Shown: positions 25,812 through 35,326, counted from the first letter of the stretch. The stretch is 64,000 nucleotides of DNA from Aggregatilinea lenta (GCF_003569045.1 NZ_BFCB01000001.1:837189-901188); one strand, 5' to 3'. Notes: generated by a model not told the origin, from the sequence alone. Made by a program: numbers and translations.

Positions 25812-26483
25812 ATGTTAGTCAAAGATCGGATGTCCGTGAATCCTATCACCGCGCTGCCGGAGACGACCCATAAGCAGGCCGTCGAGCTGATGCGCGAGCA
25901 TCAAATTAACCATCTGCCGATTGTGGATAAGAGCGGGCGGCTGGTTGGCATCGTCGTCGAGGAAGATCTGTTCCACGCGCAGCCGACGCCCGCCACTACG
26001 CTGAGCATCTACGAGATCCACAGCCTGCTGTCGCGCTTGCAGCTCAAGGAGATCATGCGCCACCCGGTGCACACCGTCGCGCCGGACTGTCCGCTCGAAG
26101 AAGCGGCACGCATGATGATCGAGGAGAATGTGGGCTGCTTGCCGGTGGTGGACCAGGACCAGATCGTGGGCATCATCACCGACACCGACGTGTACCAAAC
26201 GTTCGTCGGGTTGTTGGGCAGTGGCCGCGAGGGCGCGCGTTTTACGCTGAAGGTTGTGGACCAGCCGGGCAGCCTGGCCAAGATCGCGCAGGCCGTGGCC
26301 GATGCGGGCGGTAACATTATCAGCGTGGTCACGTGGCAGAACCGCTTCGACGAACAGGTTTACATCACCATCAAGGAATTCGGGGCCGACTATCGCCAGC
26401 TTGAGCAGGCGCTCGACGCAATGGACGTCGAGGTGGTCGACATCCGCGAGCACCCCGCCTGCGAGCCGACGCAGTACGGTTAG
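25812..26483 (+). CDS. CBS-CBS-ACT domain protein (AcuB-like)
   Basis: A 223-residue soluble protein: two CBS domains (residues ~1-58 and ~75-133, with INHLPIVDKSGRLVGIVVEE and VGCLPVVDQDQIVGIITDTD) followed by an ACT domain (RFTLKVVDQPGSLAKIAQAV). CBS pairs sense adenosine nucleotides such as AMP, ATP or SAM, and ACT domains sense amino acids. This layout is the AcuB family, usually regulating another enzyme. The start at 25812 follows GGAG. No partner enzyme is adjacent, so the target is unknown. Confidence 0.92.
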   Translation: MLVKDRMSVNPITALPETTHKQAVELMREHQINHLPIVDKSGRLVGIVVEEDLFHAQPTPATTLSIYEIHSLLSRLQLKEIMRHPVHTVAPDCPLEEAARMMIEENVGCLPVVDQDQIVGIITDTDVYQTFVGLLGSGREGARFTLKVVDQPGSLAKIAQAVADAGGNIISVVTWQNRFDEQVYITIKEFGADYRQLEQALDAMDVEVVDIREHPACEPTQYG

Positions 26484-26500
26484 GCGGGGCAGCGGATCAA

Positions 26501-26581
26501 CTTCCCCCGGTCTCTCTCCAATCAAGTTGGAGACGGGAGAAAAGCGGATTGACGCTGTAGGGGCGGGTTTCTAACCCGCCC
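26501..26581. repeat. Decayed family A palindrome plus GTAGGGGCGGG hairpin
   Basis: 26501-26539 is a degenerate family A unit (CTCTCTCCAA / TTGGAGACGGG). 26557-26581 is a perfect hairpin with arms GCGGGTT / AACCCGC under the GTAGGGG cap. Both lie in the codirectional gap after the CBS-ACT gene. Confidence 0.8.
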
Positions 26582-26675
26582 GATTTTTGCCTATGCATCA
26601 CATCCTCGCCCCTGCTCCGCTGGCGGATCGCCACCTGTTGCCCTACGACGCGCCCAACGTCGCTACAATAGACGT

Positions 26676-28616
26676 ATGAACACACGACTCCCCTGGATCT
26701 GGGCCGGGCTGGCGCTGCTGGTGTTGGCCCTGGCCGGGTGCGGCATCAATGTGGATGGACCGAGGACGCCCACCGTGGCCGCGTCGCCGACACACGACGA
26801 GACGGCGATCGCGCTGCGCGCCTCGCCGACGGTCACACGCACGCTCGCGCCGAGCGAGACCGCGACGCGGCTGCCCTCGGACACGTCCGCGCCGACTGCC
26901 AGCGCGACCCTGCCGCCAAGCGAAACGCCCACGGTTACGGCAACCGCGTCCCTGACCGTGACGGCCACGCCTGGGGCGACGGATACGTTGCCGCCGAGTC
27001 CCACGCGCACGCCAACCTCGACCGCCGCGCCGACTGACACCGCGACTCTGCGACCCACGGCAACGCGCACGCTGACTGACACTGCCACACCAACTGATAC
27101 TGCGACGCTACGCTCCACAGCCACACGCACGCTGGTTCCGAGCGCTACTGCCACGATGCTGCCCAGCGCGACCCCTTCCCGCGCGCCGTCGATCACGCCG
27201 CGTCCGAGCGCCACACCGACCGAAACGGTCGCCGTCGCCGTGCGGCCCAGCGCGACCGACACGCTGCCGCCTTCGGCAACGCCTACGTCCAATGCGACCG
27301 CGACGGCGGTCTTTACGCCGACGCCCGCTGCGACGAATACGCCCGCGCCGACCTTCACGCCGTCCGCGCTGCCCACGCTCGATCCGGGCGAGGGCGGGGG
27401 CGACAGCACCGGACTGATCGCCACGTGGACGCCCAGCCCCACACCGGGCGCGGTGGCAGAGGTCCCGACCGGGCAGGCGGGCGAAGGCGCATTTGTCGAT
27501 CCAAACGCGCCCGCTACCGGCCAGGAATCCGCCCCGGTCGCGCCGGAAGCGCCCGTCGCGGAGCAGTCGTCGAACGGGCCGGTGATGCCCGAAGAGGAAC
27601 AGATCGTGGTGAGCTACGTGGGCGAGGTCGTGCCGTACCTGTCGCTGGTTGGCGTCGCGGGCGGGGCCGAAAGCTCGCTCGGCCAGGGCACGATCTTCGA
27701 CGTCAGCAGCGCGGGCCAGGTGGCGACGGTCGGCGACAATCACTGGCTGACGATCAACGGGCAGCCTGTGGTGGTATCGCCCGCCAGCGAGTACGGCCCG
27801 CCCGCGAATCTGTCGCTCGGCGCGGTCGAGTGGTCGCCGGACGCGCGCTATGTGGCGATGCGCGTGGATGACGCCGATCCGGCCAACCAGGTGGTGACGA
27901 ACGGCGGTGTGTGGATTTATGACCTGACCGATCCGGCCAATCCACGGTCGCGGCAGATCTTCCGCAACGGCTATCCCGGTCTCGTGGGGCAGCGCGGCGA
28001 CGAGCGCGTGGCGGCGGGCGTGACGTGGTCGCCGGATGGCTCGCGGCTCGTGATTCCAGTGACGACATGGTACGAAGGGGCGGACAGCGCGCCGGGCATC
28101 GTGATCGTGTCGCGCGACGTGGACGTGAACGACCCGGACCTCGACCCGGCGGCGAAGGTGCCGCTGGCGCTGCCGTTTGGCGGTGCGACATGGACGCTCG
28201 ACGGGACGGCGCTGATCGTCAGCGGACCGGCGTCGGGTGGCGCGAGCGTCGTGGGACGCTGGGATCTGGCGACCGGGCAGTACACGGAATACACCAACCA
28301 GGGCGCGGCGGGCGTGGCGATCCAGGCTGCCGCCGAGCTGCCGGACGGTTGGATCGGGTTCCTGGGCAGCGCGACGCCGGGACGCGATGTGGCGCTCTAC
28401 CTGCTGCCCGCTGCCCCCGGCGCGCCGATGAGTCCGGCAGTGTCGCCGATCATCCCGGGCGAGGTCATCGCGGCGGAATGGAACCCGGCGCACACGGCGA
28501 TCATGGTGCTGGCGCGGACTGACACCGGGGACCGGCTGTGGCTGGTGCAGTCGAACGGCACCGCGCAGGACATTACCCCGCCCGGCGGCGCGCCCGCCAG
28601 CATCGATTGGCGGTAA
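26676..28616 (+). CDS. Thr/Pro-rich lipoprotein with a TolB/WD40-like beta-propeller
   Basis: A 646-residue lipoprotein (lipobox LALAGC, Cys22). Residues ~25-260 are low-complexity Thr/Ser/Ala/Pro with repeated TPT-type strings, a flexible, probably glycosylated stalk. The C-terminal ~350 residues contain repeating propeller blades with SLGAVEWSPDARYVAMRV, AGVTWSPDGSRLVIPVTT and VIAAEWNPAHTAIMVLA. These are typical WD40/TolB-like repeats. It is probably a surface protein; no enzymatic residues are evident. No strong ribosome site precedes the ATG, so the start is set by the signal peptide. Confidence 0.82.
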   Translation: MNTRLPWIWAGLALLVLALAGCGINVDGPRTPTVAASPTHDETAIALRASPTVTRTLAPSETATRLPSDTSAPTASATLPPSETPTVTATASLTVTATPGATDTLPPSPTRTPTSTAAPTDTATLRPTATRTLTDTATPTDTATLRSTATRTLVPSATATMLPSATPSRAPSITPRPSATPTETVAVAVRPSATDTLPPSATPTSNATATAVFTPTPAATNTPAPTFTPSALPTLDPGEGGGDSTGLIATWTPSPTPGAVAEVPTGQAGEGAFVDPNAPATGQESAPVAPEAPVAEQSSNGPVMPEEEQIVVSYVGEVVPYLSLVGVAGGAESSLGQGTIFDVSSAGQVATVGDNHWLTINGQPVVVSPASEYGPPANLSLGAVEWSPDARYVAMRVDDADPANQVVTNGGVWIYDLTDPANPRSRQIFRNGYPGLVGQRGDERVAAGVTWSPDGSRLVIPVTTWYEGADSAPGIVIVSRDVDVNDPDLDPAAKVPLALPFGGATWTLDGTALIVSGPASGGASVVGRWDLATGQYTEYTNQGAAGVAIQAAAELPDGWIGFLGSATPGRDVALYLLPAAPGAPMSPAVSPIIPGEVIAAEWNPAHTAIMVLARTDTGDRLWLVQSNGTAQDITPPGGAPASIDWR

Positions 28617-28678
28617 ACACCAGTTTCTAGTCGTTAGTGGTTGGTTATTCGTTCAAACCCATGCGCGGCATCCCGTGC

Positions 28679-29113
28679 TCAGGCTTCCGCTGAAACGGGA
28701 ACCGCTTCGGTGGCTGCTAGCGTTACGCCCCGCGCGGTGCGCAGCGTGTTGTGAACCTCGGCCACGGTATCCGTGTGGCGCATCAGGTCCAAAATCTCCG
28801 CTTCGCTGGCTTCCGCCTCCACCCGCGCACGGTAGGTGACGTTTTCCGCCTCTGCGCCCGGTGCCTCGTCAAACCCGCCCGATACCTCCACGTGCACCGC
28901 GCGCACGGTGATGCCGCGCTTGGCCGCCTCGCGGTACAGATCGTTGCAGTAGCAGGTCGCCAGCGCCAGGAACAGCAGCTCCCCGCCGTTGGCGCTGGAG
29001 CCAAACCCGGTGCTGCGCGGGGGAATGGTGATCGAGTGTGTGTTGGCGTTAGTTTGAAGGACAATGTCGTGCTGGTTGTGCTGGTTGTCGACGCGAGCGC
29101 TGATCGTGATCAT
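28679..29113 (-). CDS. OsmC-family protein
   Basis: A 144-residue protein of the OsmC/YhfA group. The Cys-bearing helix GGELLFLALATCYCNDLYRE is recognisable, as is the first strand VLQTNANTHSITI. The second catalytic cysteine of Ohr/OsmC peroxidases does not appear at the usual C-terminal place, so it may lack classical hydroperoxide activity, as in several OsmC-like proteins. The start at 29113 follows GGAG; an upstream in-frame ATG at 29191 lacks one. Confidence 0.85.
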   Translation of the reverse strand: MITISARVDNQHNQHDIVLQTNANTHSITIPPRSTGFGSSANGGELLFLALATCYCNDLYREAAKRGITVRAVHVEVSGGFDEAPGAEAENVTYRARVEAEASEAEILDLMRHTDTVAEVHNTLRTARGVTLAATEAVPVSAEA

Positions 29114-29267
29114 GAAGGTCTCCGTGGTTGGGAACAGATGGCTGGTCGTGTCCGAAATGCGCCGCACGGATGGGGAAGGGTAGCGGCACAATAACTCTGA
29201 TGATCATCAAAAATAGCAGTCACGGTCGGCGGGCGGCAATTGCCGCTGTGTCCCAGCCGCAACGACA

Positions 29268-29300
29268 AGGCCCGGCGATCCCCATGAGATCGCCGGGCCT
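29268..29300. terminator. Strong hairpin near the SH3b gene end
   Basis: AGGCCCGGCGATC (29268-29280) pairs with GATCGCCGGGCCT (29288-29300), a perfect 13-base stem. It lies 51 bases downstream of the minus-strand SH3b gene stop, but T residues follow on the plus side. It can serve as a terminator or an mRNA 3' stabiliser. Confidence 0.6.
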
Positions 29301-29350
29301 GTGTTTTTGCTTTAGCTTTTCAGCTAACCGCTAACGGCTGATCGCTGCCT

Positions 29351-31120
29351 TTACCAGTTGCGCGTGCCGGTGTAGTAGTAGGTGTGCTGGCAGTCCGGCT
29401 CGCTGGCGAGCGTCAGCGTCTGGGTCATCTTCAGCGCGTCGGCGCTGGTGAAGGTCAGCGTCATGCTGAGCGTGCCCGTGCCGATCACGTTCGGTCCGGC
29501 GTACGAGTACACGTTCGCCTGAAGCTGTTGGAGGTAGTAGGGGCTGGCCTCCATGCCCTTCCACATGATGCCGCCCTGCGCGGGCTGGATTGCCGCGAGG
29601 TGGTCGCAGAAGTTGATCGCGGGCGCGCCGGAGCAGTCGCCGCTCATGTTGTCCGAGCCGGGGATCATCTGCCACACGGAGTTGCCCGTCGGCGCGAGGT
29701 CCTCGATGTTGCTCATCGGCAGCTCACCATCGTTCCCGGTGGGGGCGGACGGCGCGGCGAAGACCATCGGCGGCGCTTCGACCTCCACCACTTCGGCGCA
29801 CGCGCCAGCGGTCACTACTGCCGACTGCGCGACCCAGGTCGTCTGGTCGCCTGTATCGAGTTCCCACCACGGCGCGCCGTCGGGATCGTTGGCCCAGCCT
29901 AGCGCGCTGTAGCTCCGGTTCGGGTCCATGTAGGTGATCGAGCCGCGCTGCTCGCCGGGGCCGATGCGCAGCGCGATGTCGGTCGAGCCGTCAGGCGCGC
30001 CCACGACGCACGCCATGCCACTCGGCAGCAGCGCCAGCGGGGCATCTGCCACGTCCGCGAAGGCGTACGACGCCTGGAGCGCAGGCGTACCCGACGCGTT
30101 CAGGCCGTCTTCGCCCGCCAGTGACACGGCGATAGCGCTGCCTGCGGGCGCGTTTTGCGTCGTGCCGTGCGCCGAGACATCCGCTGATCCGCCGATGACG
30201 CGCACGTCGAGCGATCCGTTTGCGCTGGCCGTGACCAGCAGCGTCGCGTCGGAGAAGGATACGGTCGCGCCGTTGATCACCAGGGAAACCGGCTCCTCGC
30301 CCGTGAATTGCAGTAGCAGGCCGGGATCGGCTGAGGCGCACGCTTCAGACGCCGCGCCGCTGAGGGCGAACACCTGGAAGGGCGAGACCTCTTCGACTGC
30401 CGCGCTGGACGACACATCGTCGGGGGCCAGCACGGGCAGCGTCGTCAGGTCGCCGTCCCACGAGATCACGCGCGTGAAGACCCACGCGGTCGTGCCGTTG
30501 TACTGCACGCGGACCCAGTCGCCCGCCTGGTTGCGGCCATCGGCGGTCATCGTCTCGCCGGGCTGCACCTGGGCGACCATCGCGTACGTCGTGCCCGCGC
30601 CGCCGCGCAGGTTGATTGGCTCGTTCAGGCCGTTGCTGACGGTCAGGGTGGGGCCAGCGGATGTGGTGTCGGCAGCCGCATCCTGCGACGGGCGGGTCAT
30701 CGCCGCGCCGCCGAAGAGGATCGCCGTCACGGACTCGGTGCTGTCGGCGGGCAAGTCGGCGGCCAGCTTGAGCACCGCGACACCCCATGCGCCCGCGTCA
30801 GGATCGGCGGGATCGGTCGAGATCGTGCTGAGCGAGGCGAGGTCGGTGAAGGTGGCATCGGCGTCGGTCGAGACGGTCTCGATGCCCGTGCCATCCACGC
30901 TGACGCCCGGCGCACCGATGCACGCCTGACCGCGCGCGACATCCGCGCAGGCGGCCTGCGCCGCGTCGAGCGCATCCGCGACCAGCGCCATACATTGGTC
31001 GGATTCGTCGCCCTGCGCGGCAGCTTGCGGCGCGGGCGCGAGTGAAACGTGTGCGGCCAGGGCAGCAGCGGCCAGGAGCGCCGCCAATCCGATAACACTC
31101 AGTCCCTTACGCAAATTCAT
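29351..31120 (-). CDS. Secreted SH3b-domain protein, cysteine-containing (function unknown)
   Basis: A 589-residue secreted protein with a signal peptide (residues 1-36). After a Cys-containing region (QCMALVADALDAAQAACAD, ARGQACIG) is an SH3b domain (NLRGGAGTTYAMVAQVQPGE ... TAWVFTRVISWDG), a beta-rich middle, a second SH3-like region (IALRIGPGEQRGSITYMD) and a C-terminal ~130-residue domain with five cysteines. SH3b domains bind cell-wall or other glycans. I do not recognise the C-terminal domain. It is a single gene, divergent from the lipoprotein at 31238. Confidence 0.75.
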   Translation of the reverse strand: MNLRKGLSVIGLAALLAAAALAAHVSLAPAPQAAAQGDESDQCMALVADALDAAQAACADVARGQACIGAPGVSVDGTGIETVSTDADATFTDLASLSTISTDPADPDAGAWGVAVLKLAADLPADSTESVTAILFGGAAMTRPSQDAAADTTSAGPTLTVSNGLNEPINLRGGAGTTYAMVAQVQPGETMTADGRNQAGDWVRVQYNGTTAWVFTRVISWDGDLTTLPVLAPDDVSSSAAVEEVSPFQVFALSGAASEACASADPGLLLQFTGEEPVSLVINGATVSFSDATLLVTASANGSLDVRVIGGSADVSAHGTTQNAPAGSAIAVSLAGEDGLNASGTPALQASYAFADVADAPLALLPSGMACVVGAPDGSTDIALRIGPGEQRGSITYMDPNRSYSALGWANDPDGAPWWELDTGDQTTWVAQSAVVTAGACAEVVEVEAPPMVFAAPSAPTGNDGELPMSNIEDLAPTGNSVWQMIPGSDNMSGDCSGAPAINFCDHLAAIQPAQGGIMWKGMEASPYYLQQLQANVYSYAGPNVIGTGTLSMTLTFTSADALKMTQTLTLASEPDCQHTYYYTGTRNW

Positions 31121-31237
31121 GAGCTTAGTGCCTCCATTAAGGTCCCCGTCAGGTCGCAGTAAAGGGTGGGATTGTCCAACTGGTGCCTATATAATAAGGG
31201 TTTCTGGCGGAATGGTCGATAGTGAAGGAGTACGTTT

Positions 31238-31624
31238 ATGCGCCGCATCCTCTCGCTGATCCTGCTCATGGTGATTTTCGTCCTCGCTGCCGCCGCGTGC
31301 GCGGGTGAGGGCGACCCGGCGGACAGCGTCGAGTCCTATATCAAGGCGAAAGCCGAGGCCGATGGCGACGAACTGGCGAGCCTGGCCTGCAACGACTTTG
31401 AAGCGCAGGCTGCGCAGGACGCGCTCTCGTTCCGCTCGGTCAAGGCCGAAGTCGAGGACCTGTCGTGCAAGAAGTCCGGCGGCGACGGCGACGACGCGCT
31501 GGTGACCTGCACCGGGCAGATCGTGGCCGAGTATGACGGCGAAACGCGCAGCCAGGACCTCAGCGAAACCACGTACCGGGTCGTCAAAGAGGACGGTAAG
31601 TGGAAGGTCTGCGGCGCGGAATAG
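31238..31624 (+). CDS. Small lipoprotein with an NTF2-like (DUF4878-type) domain
   Basis: A 128-residue lipoprotein with lipobox VLAAAAC (Cys21). The mature part reads AEGDPADSVESYIKAKAEADG, a helix followed by paired strands, ending TTYRVVKEDGKWKVCGAE, the typical C-terminal strand of NTF2-like DUF4878 proteins. Four cysteines remain after the lipobox (LACNDF, LSCKK, VTCTG, VCGAE), so two disulfides are likely. The start follows GAAGGAG. The role is unknown. Confidence 0.75.
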   Translation: MRRILSLILLMVIFVLAAAACAGEGDPADSVESYIKAKAEADGDELASLACNDFEAQAAQDALSFRSVKAEVEDLSCKKSGGDGDDALVTCTGQIVAEYDGETRSQDLSETTYRVVKEDGKWKVCGAE

Positions 31625-31650
31625 GTCGCCGCCCGGTCATCGTAGCGACT

Positions 31651-31690
31651 TCACCTCCGGCCCCTCTCCAACTTGATGTATAGAGGGGAG
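31651..31690 (+). repeat. Decayed family A palindrome
   Basis: CCTCCGGCCCCTCTCCAACTTGA is followed by an eroded right arm (TAGAGGGGAG). It lies just downstream of the small lipoprotein gene in a convergent gap. Confidence 0.7.
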
Positions 31691-31719
31691 ATATGCCGCA
31701 CCAAACGAAATCTGCTCTC

Positions 31720-31787
31720 GTAGGAGCGGGGCTTGCTCCGCCCGGTGTTCTGCGTGTTTGTAGGGGCGTATAGCTATACGCCCCTAC
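31720..31787. repeat. Two hairpin modules: GAGCGGGG and a perfect 28-base palindrome
   Basis: 31720-31743 reads GTAGGAGCGGG / CTTGCTCCGCCC. 31760-31787 is a perfect palindrome with arms GTAGGGGCGTATA / TATACGCCCCTAC, identical in design to 42385-42412. Confidence 0.88.
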
Positions 31788-31803
31788 GCCATGTCCGTAT
31801 TCT

Positions 31804-32760
31804 CTACCCCTCGTCCGCGCTGACCGCCTGCATCAGCGCGTCGAGCGCCTGGAGCGTCAGCAGGTTGCGTGTGCTGAAGCCCGATTGCAGCGCCTCGTCG
31901 GTGAAGTGGGCGACCTGCTCGTCTTCCGGCGTGGTCATGTGAGTGGGATCCTCTGGATCGACACCTTCGTTGGGCAGATCGGCCAGCACGCGGGACAGGT
32001 TGATCAGCGGCATGTCGTAATCCTGCGCGACTTTGACAACAATCTTGTTGAACAGTTCCGTCTGCTCCGGGAATTCCGGGCGGGTCGGGAACGTGCTCAG
32101 GATTGGTAGCGTGCCGTTGCGGATCGCCTCCGCCACGATCGTACGCAGGAAGTAATCGAACTGCGACGCGTCCAGGTACTGCACGTCGTTGGTGCCGAAC
32201 ATGATCAGCGCGACGCTCGGCTGCGCGATGCGGAATTCGCAGCTCAGCGGCGTCTCGCCCGATTCGCAGAATTCCGGGTTGGCCCACATGCTGTCCACGA
32301 GGCTGGCGGTGTTGAAGCCGCCTGCCGCCGCCTGACTCTTGCGGTTGAAGGGGTTGAGGTCGCTGGCGGTGTACTGGTCGACCACCGGCTGGAGTTCGGC
32401 GTACTCGCCCAGGTCATAGTTGCCGTCGCCGATGTCGATCAGGAAGTACGGCGTGTCGGTCATGCAGTCGCCAATCTTCGAGAACACGGCGGGGTTCATG
32501 CCCTGCGCGATGCCCTGTTCGTAGACCAGCCGCGCCTGCGTGCTGATCTCCGGCAGAATCGGGATCTCGGACAGGTCGATATCCTCGACCGAGGCGGGAT
32601 CGAAGTCGCCCAGCACCGGATCGGCAACCGGGGCCAGCGTCGGTTCCTCGGTGGCATCGCCCTGCGCGGTGGCGGGCAGACTGGCGGCACTCAGCGTCCA
32701 GACCAGCGCGGCCAGCAGCAGTGCGGTACATCCGGCAGCGTAGAACGCCTTTTTTAACAT
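31804..32760 (-). CDS. Secreted SGNH-like protein with GDC in place of GDS (family member B)
   Basis: A 318-residue secreted protein; the ATG at 32760 follows GGAG, and a longer start (32781) includes that site. The signal peptide (AAGCTALLLAALVWTLSAAS) is followed by a short linker and one SGNH-like domain: block I KIGDCMTD with cysteine in place of the catalytic serine, block III FGTND, and a block V candidate DPTHM. The loop CESGETPLSCEFR is conserved in the family. The mature chain has exactly three cysteines. No SH3b domain is present, unlike the other members. Confidence 0.82.
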   Translation of the reverse strand: MLKKAFYAAGCTALLLAALVWTLSAASLPATAQGDATEEPTLAPVADPVLGDFDPASVEDIDLSEIPILPEISTQARLVYEQGIAQGMNPAVFSKIGDCMTDTPYFLIDIGDGNYDLGEYAELQPVVDQYTASDLNPFNRKSQAAAGGFNTASLVDSMWANPEFCESGETPLSCEFRIAQPSVALIMFGTNDVQYLDASQFDYFLRTIVAEAIRNGTLPILSTFPTRPEFPEQTELFNKIVVKVAQDYDMPLINLSRVLADLPNEGVDPEDPTHMTTPEDEQVAHFTDEALQSGFSTRNLLTLQALDALMQAVSADEG

Positions 32761-32920
32761 ATTGGTCTCCATTATCGGCAATTAGCGGGAGTCTACCGTG
32801 CAACCGGCAGCGTGTAAAGTTATAACGCGGCGGGGCGCAGACGCCACTCGTTTTTGCCCGACGCTTGGTACACGATTGCCTGTACAGCGGTTTTTGAGTG
32901 ACACGAAGGGAGCAAGTACC

Positions 32921-33463
32921 GTGCAGGACAGGCCCGATCCCGGTCTGCGCATCAGCGTGATCGGCACGACCGGCTCCGGCAAGACCACCTTCGCCCACGC
33001 CCTGGCGCAGCGGCTCGACCTGCCGCACGTGGAACTGGACGCGCTGCATTGGGGGCCGGATTGGACCGAGACACCCAGAGACGAGTTCCGGGCGCGCGTC
33101 GCGGCGGCGCTCAGCGCCGAGCGGTGGGTCACGGACGGCAACTACAGCAAGGCCCGCGACGTGATCTGGAGCCGGGCGCAGACGCTGGTCTGGCTCGATT
33201 ACCCGCTGCGGATCGCATTCTGGCGGCTGCTGCGGCGCACGCTGCGCCGAACTATCACTCGCGAAGAGTTGTGGAACGGCAACCGCGAAACGTGGCGCGG
33301 CGCGTTCTTCAGCCGCGACTCGCTGCTGCTCTACCAACTGCGCACCTATCGCCGCCGCCGCCGGGATTACCCGATCCTGCTGACGCAGCCGGAGTACGCG
33401 CACCTGACGTTGGTGCGGCTGCGCTCCCCGCGCGAGGCGGACCGGTGGTTGGCGCAGGTGTAG
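32921..33463 (+). CDS. P-loop nucleotide kinase-like protein (adenylate-kinase/topology-modulator type)
   Basis: A 180-residue soluble protein. A P-loop GTTGSGKTTFAHALAQRL opens the chain and is followed by the acceptor-site pattern LPHVELDALHWGP and the WVTDGNYS segment seen in the FlaR/topology-modulation group of small P-loop kinases. Arg-rich LRRTLRRTITREELWNGN is the lid. The GTG at 32921 is chosen because AAGGGAG lies upstream; the open frame further upstream has no ribosome site. The substrate is not known. Confidence 0.85.
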   Translation: MQDRPDPGLRISVIGTTGSGKTTFAHALAQRLDLPHVELDALHWGPDWTETPRDEFRARVAAALSAERWVTDGNYSKARDVIWSRAQTLVWLDYPLRIAFWRLLRRTLRRTITREELWNGNRETWRGAFFSRDSLLLYQLRTYRRRRRDYPILLTQPEYAHLTLVRLRSPREADRWLAQV

Positions 33464-33479
33464 AGGGACCGGATAAGGC

Positions 33480-33507
33480 GGGGGCGAGGCGTTTTGTGCT
33501 CGCCCCC
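33480..33507 (+). terminator. Intrinsic terminator after the P-loop kinase gene
   Basis: GGGGGCGAG (33480-33488) pairs with CTCGCCCCC (33499-33507), with TTTTT about 18 bases later. The rest of the gap to 33736 shows no further clear feature. Confidence 0.65.
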
Positions 33508-33736
33508 TGGCCCCGTTATCCGTTTTTGTAAAGCGCAAAGCGAGTTGTTTGCTCTTTAAAAACTTTTTAATTTCGGCGGCATCAAAGAACCGTGCAGGTT
33601 AACGAGCTTTAACCTTTAAATCCGAACGTAGATCCGAACATTACAGCCTGCGAAAATTGAATATGCCCCACATATCGCCTTCCAGCCCGAAAGGCCTATA
33701 CGCGCAGAAAAATGAATCATGATAAAATGCTGAGTC

Positions 33737-35326
33737 ATGCGGCTCAGACTACTTTCTTCTCTCTTTATTCTTCTGGCGGTTGCCGCCGCGATCACGCTGG
33801 CGCATCTGCCCGCTGCCACGGCGCAGGGAGACACGCCCGTAGCGGCCCTCACGCCGACTCCGGTTGTCATGGCGATGCCCGGCCCGGTGGATAACCTGCT
33901 GCCGCCCGCGCCCCTGGCCAACCTGGACGGATCGCCGGTGGTCATGCACCTGCCCTTCGCGGACACATTCACCAGCGAGCAGGGCTGGTTCTACGGCGGC
34001 CAGTGGCGGCTCGACGCGCAGTCTGGCTATGATGGCACGGGCTGGTTTCTGGACGGCGCACTGCGCAGCACCACCAGCATGCTGACGTACCTGCCATACA
34101 TCGACCTGACCGGCATCTTCAGCACGCAGCTCACTTACCGCCAGAAAGGCACCCTGCCGGAGACAGATCTGATCGCGGTGGACATCAGCCTGGACGGCGG
34201 CACGACCTGGATTATGATCGACCAGCAGATCGGCGTCGAGCAGGACTGGGCCATGCACGCGGTCGACCTGACCGAGTATCGCGGGCAGGTGATCCGCCTG
34301 CGCTTCCGCGTGAGCACCGGCCAGCAGCTCGTCTTCGACCAGCCGCAAACCGGCGGTTACTGGATCGATGACCTGCATATCCAGTATGCGACGTTCTCCC
34401 TGGCGATGATGGTTGAAGCCGAGGCCGAAGAGGCCGCGCCCATCGGCCCGCCTGCCAGCGTGACCGAAATGGGCCTGCACCTGATCGTCGGCGCGCAGAA
34501 GTCCCCGGTGGTGGATCTGGCGACGCGGCTGGCGGACGCGGGACATCCGCTCGGCACGGTCAAGGGGACCAGCGGCACGGAGGACATTTTGAACGCGGTC
34601 CAAGCGGTATCGCCGCAGACGACCATCGTGTATCGCTCCCTGATCAACGGCGACGGTCGGCAGGACTGCCCCAACGTCTGGCACGCGCCGGACATCGAGG
34701 CACAGCGCTGGCTCGACGAGCTGGCGCCCTATTGGGCCAGGGTAGACGCCGACTACTACGAGTTGATGAACGAGTGCAACACCATTCCGCTGGATTGGCT
34801 GGTGACGTTCTCCACCGAAGCGATGCGCATTGCAGGCGAGCGCGGCCAGTGCCTGCTGCTGTTCTCGTTCACCACCGGGCAGCCGGAGGTCGCGGCCTAC
34901 GCGCAACTCGCGCCCGTGTACCAGTACGCGCTCGATCATCCCTGCCAGCCGGGGCGCATGCATGGCATCGCGCTGCACGCCTATGGAGTGGAGCCGAACA
35001 CACTCGTGTCGGAATCGGGCATTTACCTGGGGCTGCGACACCGCCTGTTCTACACGTCGCTGCTGGCCCAACTGCCGGACGCGATCCGCGTGCCCGTTTA
35101 CCTGACCGAAGTGGGGCCGGGCAACGGACGCCAGCAGTTTAGCTGCGAGGACATCGCGCGCGACGTGGTGCAGTATACGCAGGAGCTGGCCTTCGACTCG
35201 TACATCTGGGGCTTCCACCTGTGGAACGTCGGCCCGCCGGAGCCGCAGGCCGAGGACTGGGTCGATCTGACGCCGTGCCTGCCGCTGCTGGGCGATACGC
35301 TGCTGAGCTACTACGGCGCGCAGTAG
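33737..35326 (+). CDS. Secreted TIM-barrel glycosidase-like protein with an N-terminal jelly-roll
   Basis: A 529-residue secreted protein with a signal peptide (LRLLSSLFILLAVAAAITLA). Residues ~70-220 form a jelly-roll (MAM/LamG-like) domain, with GWFYGGQWRLDAQSGYDGTG and TTWIMIDQQIGVEQDW. Residues ~235-525 look like a clan GH-A barrel: ELMNECNTIPLDW carries the Asn-Glu pair of an acid/base site and YLTEVGPGNG the C-terminal candidate nucleophile. No exact glycoside hydrolase family can be assigned without a search, and activity remains inference. Confidence 0.75.
   Translation: MRLRLLSSLFILLAVAAAITLAHLPAATAQGDTPVAALTPTPVVMAMPGPVDNLLPPAPLANLDGSPVVMHLPFADTFTSEQGWFYGGQWRLDAQSGYDGTGWFLDGALRSTTSMLTYLPYIDLTGIFSTQLTYRQKGTLPETDLIAVDISLDGGTTWIMIDQQIGVEQDWAMHAVDLTEYRGQVIRLRFRVSTGQQLVFDQPQTGGYWIDDLHIQYATFSLAMMVEAEAEEAAPIGPPASVTEMGLHLIVGAQKSPVVDLATRLADAGHPLGTVKGTSGTEDILNAVQAVSPQTTIVYRSLINGDGRQDCPNVWHAPDIEAQRWLDELAPYWARVDADYYELMNECNTIPLDWLVTFSTEAMRIAGERGQCLLLFSFTTGQPEVAAYAQLAPVYQYALDHPCQPGRMHGIALHAYGVEPNTLVSESGIYLGLRHRLFYTSLLAQLPDAIRVPVYLTEVGPGNGRQQFSCEDIARDVVQYTQELAFDSYIWGFHLWNVGPPEPQAEDWVDLTPCLPLLGDTLLSYYGAQ

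Noticed and set aside
26663-27442. Minus-strand frame rich in Val/Gly/Ala repeats
   Set aside because: It is antisense to the Thr/Pro-rich stalk of the propeller lipoprotein.
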